Below are positions 30,973-37,981 of a DNA stretch of 64,000 nt, one piece after another (position 1 is the first letter of the stretch; every line of letters starts with the position of its first letter). Made by a program: the position numbers and the translations under genes. Where the stretch lies: NCBI RefSeq assembly GCF_011751885.2, contig NZ_CP061771.1:1674001-1738000 (forward strand), in the 5' to 3' direction. Source of the DNA: Salinibacterium sp. ZJ450 (lineage in GTDB: Bacteria > Actinomycetota > Actinomycetes > Actinomycetales > Microbacteriaceae). The notes under the pieces are model-generated. The model searched no databases. It worked only from the letters and a program-made list of their open reading frames with translations, and was not told the origin of the DNA.

Positions 30973-33546
30973 TCAGAGCAGTCCGATCGCCCTGGCCTTG
31001 CGGATTGCGGCGTTCCGGTTCGGGGCATCCAGCTTGCGGTAGATGTGCGCCATGTGGGTCTTGATGGTGTTCACCGAGATGAAGCACTGTTCGGCGAGTT
31101 CGGTGTTGGTGAATCGACTCGGCAGATAGGACAGGATCTCGAGTTCGCGGCTGGTCAGCGGCTCAGCAAGATCGGGACCGGCGAGCTCCAGGTCGGTTTC
31201 GCTCGCTCGACGCAGGATGCTGGTGCGGTAGTCCGGCAGACGGTTCCCGTAAGCAGCAAGCTGCCGCAGAACGGCAGGTCCGGCCTGCATGAACGACTCG
31301 ATGAGACCGTGTGTCTCGGCGAAGGTCACGGCGGAGGCGAGCTGGCTGGCCGCGGCCTCCCGCTCACCGCTGGCCTCGGACAGCCAGGCCCGGAGGATCT
31401 GCTGGTCGAGCGAGGCCCGGAGATTCTCGGCATCCGGTGCGATCGTGTCGATCACCAGGCGCGCCTGGATCAGTTGGTCGCTGGCGATGGCAGCGGCTGC
31501 GCTCTCGAACATGATCGCCGAAGGCGTGGGGCCCAGGGCGGAGGGCAGCATGGCGAGTGCTTTCTCGGGGAACCCGGCCAGCCGCAAACGCCGGCTCTCG
31601 AGCGCGACCAGACGGTCGTGGACCAGGGGCGGTGGGGTGTCGGGAGGCTCGTCGAGGACCGCCGTTCGACCCTGATCGGCGTTCAGCCACGCGGTGCCGA
31701 CGTGCTCCAGCCACATCAGCTGGGTTCGTCGGTTGGCCGAGGCGAGCTGGCGGGCTTCTCGCAACGCGGGAACCGCGCGGGCAAGCTCACCCCGTTGCAG
31801 TGACGAGAACGCCGAGGCGAGGTAGGCATCGGCGGTGGCCGGGCGTGACCGTGCTCCGATCTCGTCGGAGAGGGCAATGGCCTCGTGGGCGCGGTCGTCG
31901 GCGGCGTCGAGACGGCCGGTCAGCGCATCGAGCAGCGCCAACGATCCGAGCGTGTGCACGCGGTGAGCCGAGAACGTGGAACCCGGGATGCCGAGGGCCC
32001 GGTTCAGGCAGTGACGGGCGCCGGCGAAATCGCCGGCCAGCAGGTATGAGCGACCGAGACTCAGCAGCGTCGTGGTCAGCAGCAGGTCACGATCGGTGAG
32101 GCGGAGCAGGTCGGGTGGGACGGTGTCCGGGTGGTTGTCCAACAGATGCAGGGAGCGCTCCCCCCAGGCGATCGAGACCTGCACGTCTGGTCGGAACTGC
32201 ACTCGGCTGGCGAGATACGCGTAGACGATCATCCGTTGCCCGGTCGACAGGGCGGGGTCGTTCGCCAGCCGCGTCAAGACGTCCTCTGCCGTCCCGAACT
32301 GGCCGCTCATGCCCAGGAGCACCCCGCGCAGGATCTCGAGGTTCGGATGTCGCGACCGAACGACGATGGGCACCTGATCTATCCAGTGGATGACCGTCGC
32401 CAGGTCACCGCGCATCACGGGGTCGAGACCGTGCGTGAAGGTGAGATCGATAACCGCATCCCAGTTCCGGGCACGCGCGAAGTAGGCGGCGGCCGCGGTC
32501 GCCTCATTGCGCGTGAGGTGCCATCTCGCCGCGTGGTCGAGCAGCTGCTCTTCGGCTGCCGGGTCCTCAACCCTGAGCCGGTAGCGGAGGAGGTCACGGA
32601 ACAGGGGATGGAATCGGAACCATTCCCGACGGTTGTCGAGCGGCACCAGGAACAGGGACTCGTGTTCCAGCTGCTCGACAATCAGGTGGCCTTCGGGCTC
32701 CCCCGCGACCGCGCTGACCAGGCCGTCGCACATCGTGTCGAGCACGGACATGCGCAGCAGCGTCGCGCGACGCTCCGCGGTCTGATCCTGCAGCACCTCA
32801 TCGGTTAGGTACTCGGCGATCAGCCGGTCGGTGCCCGTCAGCTGGTCGATGAACTCGGACGGGTGAGGGTGAAACCGCAGGCTCAGCCCGGCCAGCTGGA
32901 TGCCCGCTGCCCAGCCCTCGGTGTGGCTCACCAGCGACGCGACATCCGACTCGTCGAGGGCGCGGCCGGTCACTCGCTCGAGCAGGAGGGCGGATTCGCG
33001 GTTGTCCAGAGCGAGGTCAGCCTGACGGATTTCGAGCATGGCCAGACGGAGCCGGTGGCGGCTCGATCCGATCGGGAGATCGGCGCGGCTCGAGAACACG
33101 AAGTGCACGTTGGCGGGCAGCCGTTCCACCAGACGTCCGAGGTCGGCGATCAGCCGAGTGTTCGACAGGTGGTGGAGGTCATCGAAGATGACGACGGTGT
33201 CGGGCAGCTGTCCGAGCTGTGCCGCGAAGGCGGTCAGGAACGCCTCCCCCCATCCGCCGTCGTTCTCTGCGGCCAAGGCGGGCAGACTGTCGCCTGCCTC
33301 CTGGCGCGGCAGTGCGGTCAGCATCCTGCGCATGAGATGCGCGGGATCGTTGTCGGCGGCAATCACGTCGAGCCAGAAGAAGTTGTCGCGCGGATGCCGC
33401 TGATGCCACTGCGACAGCAGTACGGTCTTGCCCGACCCTGCCTGCGCGGTGATGACGGTTAGCGGGAGCTCGAGAGCGCCCTCGAGTGTCAGCAGAAGCC
33501 GCGGCCTCTCGACCGCGTACGAAAGTGAATTCCCGAGATCAACCAT
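30973..33546 (-). CDS. MalT-like LuxR-family transcriptional regulator (LAL type)
   Basis: Large ATP-binding regulator, 857 residues from the ATG at 33546 (MVDLGNSLSYAVERPRLL). The N-terminal NTPase domain shows Walker A AQAGSGKTVLL (about residue 35) and Walker B VVIFDDLHHL (about 123). The middle is a long helical, TPR-like region. The C-terminus is a LuxR helix-turn-helix: LTSRELEILSYLPSRFTNTE then ISVNTIKTHMAHIYRKL. MalT binds maltotriose, but the ligand here is unknown. No obvious target operon is adjacent, and the nearby mannitol PTS is separated by a peptidase gene. Confidence 0.9.
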   Translation of the reverse strand: MVDLGNSLSYAVERPRLLLTLEGALELPLTVITAQAGSGKTVLLSQWHQRHPRDNFFWLDVIAADNDPAHLMRRMLTALPRQEAGDSLPALAAENDGGWGEAFLTAFAAQLGQLPDTVVIFDDLHHLSNTRLIADLGRLVERLPANVHFVFSSRADLPIGSSRHRLRLAMLEIRQADLALDNRESALLLERVTGRALDESDVASLVSHTEGWAAGIQLAGLSLRFHPHPSEFIDQLTGTDRLIAEYLTDEVLQDQTAERRATLLRMSVLDTMCDGLVSAVAGEPEGHLIVEQLEHESLFLVPLDNRREWFRFHPLFRDLLRYRLRVEDPAAEEQLLDHAARWHLTRNEATAAAAYFARARNWDAVIDLTFTHGLDPVMRGDLATVIHWIDQVPIVVRSRHPNLEILRGVLLGMSGQFGTAEDVLTRLANDPALSTGQRMIVYAYLASRVQFRPDVQVSIAWGERSLHLLDNHPDTVPPDLLRLTDRDLLLTTTLLSLGRSYLLAGDFAGARHCLNRALGIPGSTFSAHRVHTLGSLALLDALTGRLDAADDRAHEAIALSDEIGARSRPATADAYLASAFSSLQRGELARAVPALREARQLASANRRTQLMWLEHVGTAWLNADQGRTAVLDEPPDTPPPLVHDRLVALESRRLRLAGFPEKALAMLPSALGPTPSAIMFESAAAAIASDQLIQARLVIDTIAPDAENLRASLDQQILRAWLSEASGEREAAASQLASAVTFAETHGLIESFMQAGPAVLRQLAAYGNRLPDYRTSILRRASETDLELAGPDLAEPLTSRELEILSYLPSRFTNTELAEQCFISVNTIKTHMAHIYRKLDAPNRNAAIRKARAIGLL

Positions 33547-33783
33547 GTCGTCGTTCGTCCTGGGAACAAGTGTGACATCACCCGTCGCGCGGGGCCAGCG
33601 CCTCGGGGAGCCCAAACACCCTCCACGCGTTCAATTCTGAGGCCGTTGACCGCGGCGCGGGCCGTGATGGCGTGCGCCGAGGGAATCGTGCTGCACCGGA
33701 TAGCGCGCCATGACGACGCCGACCCGCGCCCCCCAATCGACACCGTCGTGAGGGGCGCGCTCGGCTGAGGCCAGCGGCAGCGA
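33547..33783. other. Intergenic region between the LuxR regulator and the DUF885 gene
   Basis: This 237-base gap lies upstream of the regulator and downstream of the DUF885 gene. I see no gene, clear promoter pair or strong hairpin in it. Short open frames here lack conservation and ribosome sites. Confidence 0.6.
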
Positions 33784-35475
33784 CTAGTTGAGCAGCGCCG
33801 ACTTCAGCGTGTCGAGGCCGACGCCGCCGAGATCGAGCGCCTTCTTGTGGAACTCCTTGATCGAGAACTGGTCGCCCTCACGACGCTGGTACTCGTCGCG
33901 GATCTGCTCCCAGATGCGCTGCCCCACCTTGTATGCGGGTGCCTGGCCCGGCCAGCCGAAGTAGCGGTTCACCTCGAACCGGACAAACGGTTCGTTCATG
34001 TTCACGTTCTGCTTCAGGAACTCGAAGGCGTAGTCGTAGTCCCAGGTGCCGGTGCCATCCAGGCGCGGCTTGCCGAGGTGCACGCCGATGTCGAGCACGA
34101 CGCGGGCTGCGCGCATCCGTTGGCCGTCGAGCATGCCCAGGCGGTCTCCCGGGTCATCCAGGTAGCCGAGGTCTTGCATCAGGCGTTCCGCGTACAGGGC
34201 CCAGCCCTCGGCGTGCCCGCTGGTGCCGGCGAGCTGGCGCCGCCAGGTGTTCAGCATCGCCCGGTTGTACACCGCCTGGCCCAGCTGCAGGTGGTGGCCG
34301 GGAACGCCCTCGTGGTACACGGTCGTGGTCTCGCGCCAGGTGTTGAACTCGGTCACGCCCTCGGGCACCGACCACCACATCCGGCCGGCCCGCGCGAAGT
34401 CGTCGCTGGGGCTGGTGTAGTAGATGCCGCCCTCGGTGGTGGGAGCGATCATGCACTCCAGCTGCTTCACCTGGTCGGGGATGTCGAAGTGGGTGCGGGA
34501 CAGCTCGTCGACGGCCTTGTCGCTCAGCCGCTGCATCCACCGTTGCAGCTCGTCGGTGCCGCGCAGGGTGCGGGCCTCGTCGGCGTCGAGCACGGCGATG
34601 GCCTCCGCGACGGAGGCTCCCGGCTTGATCTCACCGGCGATCGCCGTCTGTTCCTCCACCATCCTGGCCAGCTCCTCGATCCCCCACTCGTAGGTTTCGT
34701 CGAGGTCGATGGTGGCGCCGAGGAAACGACGGGACTGCAGCGCGTACAGGTCACGGCCGACCGCGTCGTCGTCGGTGGCGGCGGCGTCCAGTTCGTTCTC
34801 GAGGAAGCCGGCGAGCTTCTGATAGGCCTCGGCGGATGCCGCGGCGCCGCGTTCGAGGTCGGCGCGCAGGGATGCGGGCAGCGGCTGGCCTGCCTCGGCT
34901 TCGGCGTTCTGGGTGAAGGCGTAGAAGAACCCGTCCGCGGCGGCATGCTTGCGGGCCTGCGCGATGACCTCCCGCACCTGGCGTTTCGCCGGGGTGGTGC
35001 CGTCGCTGATGCCCAGTCGCAGGGTCTCGATGTAGCCGTCGACCGCGCCGGGCAGATTCGACAGGCGGGTGGCGATGGTGTCCCAGTCTGACTCCGACGC
35101 GTGCGGCATCAGGTCGAACGTGTCACGGATCCCCTGCGCCGGCGATGCGATCACGTTGAGGTCACGCTTGAACAGCCCCGCCTCGGACTCTTCGACGTCG
35201 AGCCGGAGCTCCGCGGTCAGATCCGCGAGGGTCACCTCGTCCACCTCGTCGACGGGGCGCGCCTGCTCGAGCTGTGCCAGCACCCGCTTCGCCGCGTGGA
35301 TGCGCTGCTCGTGGCCGGCCGGAGACAGATCCGCGAACTCGCCGTGGCGTCCCGGAATGCCGATCCAGATGGCAACGTCGGGGTTGAGGTCGGCGAGCGT
35401 TGTCACCCATTCTTCGGCGATCGCGTCGATCGCCGTGGCTGTCCGTTCCGTCGAGTTTGCATCAGCATTCGTCAT
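33784..35475 (-). CDS. DUF885 domain-containing protein (putative metallopeptidase)
   Basis: A 563-residue DUF885-family protein with no signal peptide, so probably cytosolic. The family motif is YHEGVPGHHLQ (near residue 375), followed by TSGHAEGWALYAERLMQDLG, which resembles a zinc-peptidase site with the second Glu downstream. Enzyme activity has not been shown for most of this family. I chose the ATG at 35475 (MTNADANSTERT). The frame runs 7 codons further without support. HPr lies 53 bases upstream, so cotranscription with the PTS genes is possible. Confidence 0.9.
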   Translation of the reverse strand: MTNADANSTERTATAIDAIAEEWVTTLADLNPDVAIWIGIPGRHGEFADLSPAGHEQRIHAAKRVLAQLEQARPVDEVDEVTLADLTAELRLDVEESEAGLFKRDLNVIASPAQGIRDTFDLMPHASESDWDTIATRLSNLPGAVDGYIETLRLGISDGTTPAKRQVREVIAQARKHAAADGFFYAFTQNAEAEAGQPLPASLRADLERGAAASAEAYQKLAGFLENELDAAATDDDAVGRDLYALQSRRFLGATIDLDETYEWGIEELARMVEEQTAIAGEIKPGASVAEAIAVLDADEARTLRGTDELQRWMQRLSDKAVDELSRTHFDIPDQVKQLECMIAPTTEGGIYYTSPSDDFARAGRMWWSVPEGVTEFNTWRETTTVYHEGVPGHHLQLGQAVYNRAMLNTWRRQLAGTSGHAEGWALYAERLMQDLGYLDDPGDRLGMLDGQRMRAARVVLDIGVHLGKPRLDGTGTWDYDYAFEFLKQNVNMNEPFVRFEVNRYFGWPGQAPAYKVGQRIWEQIRDEYQRREGDQFSIKEFHKKALDLGGVGLDTLKSALLN

Positions 35476-35528
35476 GCTGCCAGCGTACCCAGTCATGATC
35501 GCTCAGGTCAGGCTCGCTCCGGTCAGGA

Positions 35529-35798
35529 TCACTCCTTGTCGAGGTCGGTGTTGAGCAGCGAGACCAGGCTGTCGAGGGCGGCGTCGGCGCCATCGCCCTC
35601 CGCGCTGATCGTCACTTCCTCGCCGTGGCCGACCCCGAGCGAGAGCACACCCAGGATGCTTGCCGCATTCACGCTGCGCCCCGCCGCCGAGGTCAGGGTG
35701 ACCGGCACGCCGGCTTTCGCGGCCGCCTGGCTGAACAGCGACGCCGGGCGGGCATGCAGTCCAACACTGGATGCGACGGTGACGGTGCGTTCTGGCAT
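35529..35798 (-). CDS. ptsH: HPr phosphocarrier protein
   Basis: General PTS phosphocarrier that passes phosphate from enzyme I to IIA proteins. The 89 residues start at the ATG preceded by GGAGACCCCC. The catalytic motif is SVGLHARPAS with the active His near residue 14, and the region around Ser46 reads NAASILGVLSLGVGHG. It lies 57 bases after the IIA gene in the mannitol PTS cluster, a linkage suggesting coordinated supply. Enzyme I (ptsI) is not in the window. Confidence 0.95.
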   Translation of the reverse strand: MPERTVTVASSVGLHARPASLFSQAAAKAGVPVTLTSAAGRSVNAASILGVLSLGVGHGEEVTISAEGDGADAALDSLVSLLNTDLDKE

Positions 35799-35855
35799 GG
35801 GGGTCTCCTCCGGGTGGGTCCGGCCTGCTGGCCGGGGCTGATCGGGCAAGCGGGC

Positions 35856-36323
35856 TTACTCGTCGGACGTGTCGTCGTCGCTTGCCAGCAGCTCGTACAC
35901 CTGGGCGCTGGTGGTGGCGTTTCGCAAGGACTCCGCCTTCTGCGGGTCAAGGAGGATCGTAGCGAGTTGGGCGAGCAGGGCGATGTGGCCGTTGCCGCGG
36001 GCGGCGATGCCGACCGCGACGGTCACGTCGTTGCCGTCCCAGTCGACCCCGGCCGGGAACCGCAGCACCGAGATGGCGTCGTGTTTCACGACATCCTTCG
36101 CCGCCAGGGTGCCGTGCGGGATGGCGACCCCCTCGCCGACGAACGTCGACACGGATTGCTCGCGCTCCAGCATCGCGTCGATGTACGTCGGGTCGATGGC
36201 GCCGGAGTCCAGCAGCGCCTGACCGGTTTGACGGATCGCGTCATCACGGTCGGTCGCCGTCTGGTTCAGCCGAATCGATTGCTCCTCGAGCAGGTCGGTC
36301 AGGGGAACGGTCTCGTCAGCCAC
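35856..36323 (-). CDS. PTS mannitol/fructose-type EIIA component
   Basis: A 155-residue PTS_EIIA type 2 domain. The phosphorylated His is in GEGVAIPHGT (about residue 70), with TYIDAMLEREQSVSTFVGEG before it and IALLAQLATILLDPQK after. It accepts phosphate from HPr and passes it to the IIB protein. It starts 3 bases after the IIB stop, so the pair is tightly coupled. In E. coli this domain is fused to MtlA; here it is separate. Confidence 0.94.
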   Translation of the reverse strand: MADETVPLTDLLEEQSIRLNQTATDRDDAIRQTGQALLDSGAIDPTYIDAMLEREQSVSTFVGEGVAIPHGTLAAKDVVKHDAISVLRFPAGVDWDGNDVTVAVGIAARGNGHIALLAQLATILLDPQKAESLRNATTSAQVYELLASDDDTSDE

Positions 36324-36326
36324 CGG

Positions 36327-36635
36327 TCACACCTCGAGCGAGTCGCCGTTTTGGATGGCCTTCACCAGCCTCGCCACCGCGGGATCGCCGAGGAACAGCT
36401 GGAACGGCACCACGGGGATGTCTGGCACCACCCCGCGGGCGCGGTCGGCGAGCCCGGACTGGGTGAGCACCACGTCCGCGTCGGCGGGGATGTGCGCGAC
36501 ATCCGAATGTTCGACGGTGACGCCCTGCTTGCTCAGCTGCTTCTTCAGGGTCGAGGCCAGCATGACGCTCGACCCCATTCCCGCGTCGCACGCGACGATG
36601 AGCTTCTTGACGTGTGAGCCGTCGATCGTGGCCAT
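36327..36635 (-). CDS. PTS mannitol-type EIIB component
   Basis: A 102-residue IIB domain with the phospho-cysteine motif VACDAGMGSSVM (Cys near residue 16). It takes phosphate from IIA and gives it to the sugar during uptake by IIC. It lies 21 bases after the IIC gene with GGAGACCCCC before the ATG. Because IIB and IIC are separate, this is a split version of the usual IICB MtlA. Confidence 0.93.
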   Translation of the reverse strand: MATIDGSHVKKLIVACDAGMGSSVMLASTLKKQLSKQGVTVEHSDVAHIPADADVVLTQSGLADRARGVVPDIPVVPFQLFLGDPAVARLVKAIQNGDSLEV

Positions 36636-36656
36636 GGGGGTCTCCTCTGCTTTCGG

Positions 36657-37859
36657 TTATGCGGTGGCCGTCGATGGCCGGTTCTTGTTCCGGGCGCTCT
36701 GCGCCTGGGCCTCGTCGAGTTCCATGATGGGTGCTTCGCCGCGGCCGAACTTGAGCAGGACCGCGCCGACGATGAACGAGACTCCCGCGGAGACGAGGAT
36801 GCCAAGCAGGATGAACAGCAGGTCGGCCGGCGGTGACACCAGGATGTAGGCGAAGATGCTGCCAGGGGATGCCGGGGCTCGCAGCCCGACGGCGAAGAGG
36901 ACGAACATCAGGATGCCGGATGCTCCGCCGCAGATCGCGGCGATGATCAGGATCGGCTTCATCAGCACGTATGGGAAGTAGATCTCGTGGATGCCGCCGA
37001 GGAACTGCACCACCATGGCGGCGGGCACGGTGGGACGGATCAGCCGCGGCCCGAACAGCAGCATCGCGGTCAGCACGCCAAACCCAGGTCCCGGGTTCGA
37101 CTCGAGCATGAACAGGATCGACTTGCCGGTCTCCGCGGCCTGATCGGCGCCGAGCGGCGTGAGTACGCCGTGGTTCAGGGCGTTGTTGAGGAACAGCACC
37201 TTCGCCGGCTCGATGATGATCGACACCAGCGGCAGCAGGCCGATCACCACCAGCCATTCCACGACGGTGGCGAACAGATTGGTGATCCATTGCACGACCG
37301 GGCCGACCAGCCACAACCCGACCAGTGCCATCACCGCCCCGATGATGCCGGCGCTGAAGTTGTCGATGAGCATCTCGAAGCCGGCCTTGAGCCTGCCCTC
37401 GAACAGCTTGTCAACCTGCTTCTGAATCCATGCGGTCACCGGGCCGATGAACAGAGCACCGAGGAACTGCGGGCTGAGTTCGCCGAGGTTGTCGACCAGC
37501 CCGTAGGCGATCGGCGAGAGCACGACGCCCATGGTGGCCACCGCGCCGACGACCGCACCACGCTGACCGTGCACGAGCCGTCCGCCGGTGTATCCGATCA
37601 GGATCGGCAGCAGGAAGAGGATGATCGGGCCGACGATCGCCGCGGAGGAGTCGGCGAACGGTAGCGTCTCACCCTCGCGAAGGGGGCCCCACCTGGCGAT
37701 CTGGTTGACCCAGCCGTCGGGGATGAACAGGGCGGTGATCAGACCCCAGGCGATGAACGCCCCGAGGTTCGGCATGATCATGCCGGCAAGGAATGCTCCG
37801 CCCCGCTGGATTCGCGCACGGACGCCGGTGCCGGTCACTTGAGGTGTGTAGTCGGACAT
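36657..37859 (-). CDS. mtlA: PTS mannitol-type EIIC permease
   Basis: Membrane permease of 400 residues and about eight to ten helices that carries and phosphorylates mannitol or a related hexitol. The substrate-site motif GGIHEIYFPYVLMKP is present (near residue 285), together with the N-terminal RGGAFLAGMIMPNLGAFIAW of mannitol IIC. It ends in a short polar tail where the IIB domain would be in fused MtlA. First gene of IIC-IIB-IIA-HPr. Specificity for mannitol is inferred from the motif; mannitol dehydrogenase is not nearby. Confidence 0.93.
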   Translation of the reverse strand: MSDYTPQVTGTGVRARIQRGGAFLAGMIMPNLGAFIAWGLITALFIPDGWVNQIARWGPLREGETLPFADSSAAIVGPIILFLLPILIGYTGGRLVHGQRGAVVGAVATMGVVLSPIAYGLVDNLGELSPQFLGALFIGPVTAWIQKQVDKLFEGRLKAGFEMLIDNFSAGIIGAVMALVGLWLVGPVVQWITNLFATVVEWLVVIGLLPLVSIIIEPAKVLFLNNALNHGVLTPLGADQAAETGKSILFMLESNPGPGFGVLTAMLLFGPRLIRPTVPAAMVVQFLGGIHEIYFPYVLMKPILIIAAICGGASGILMFVLFAVGLRAPASPGSIFAYILVSPPADLLFILLGILVSAGVSFIVGAVLLKFGRGEAPIMELDEAQAQSARNKNRPSTATA

Positions 37860-37866
37860 CTTTGTA

Positions 37867-37926
37867 CCCCTTTGTGGTTACGCCCACTTGTGGGTCGATA
37901 CAAGTCCTCTTGGGGGTGACTGTCAA
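37867..37926 (-). promoter_or_regulatory. Promoter and candidate operator of the mannitol PTS operon
   Basis: On the minus strand a consensus -35 TTGACA (37921-37926) is followed after 17 bases by TTGTAT (37898-37903) as a possible -10. Just downstream is an inverted repeat CCCAC-TT-GTGGG (37883-37894). A similar half, CCCCTTTGTGG (37867-37877), lies 16 bases closer to the gene. AGGGG at 37866-37870 is the ribosome site. A repressor bound there would cover the transcription start. Confidence 0.5.
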
Positions 37927-37981
37927 GCATCCGGATCGCGGCGCCCGCGATTGTTGTGGTGAGCGTTACGCGGCCTGCCGT

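Noticed and set aside
33489-33743. 84-codon minus-strand open frame between the LuxR regulator and DUF885
   Set aside because: No ribosome site, no conserved domain, and it overlaps the regulator start; composition is that of random high-GC sequence.
35476-35528. Two imperfect 15-base direct repeats (GCTCMGGTCAGG) between DUF885 and ptsH
   Set aside because: Too short and diverged to separate from chance in GC-rich sequence; no gene or hairpin is involved.
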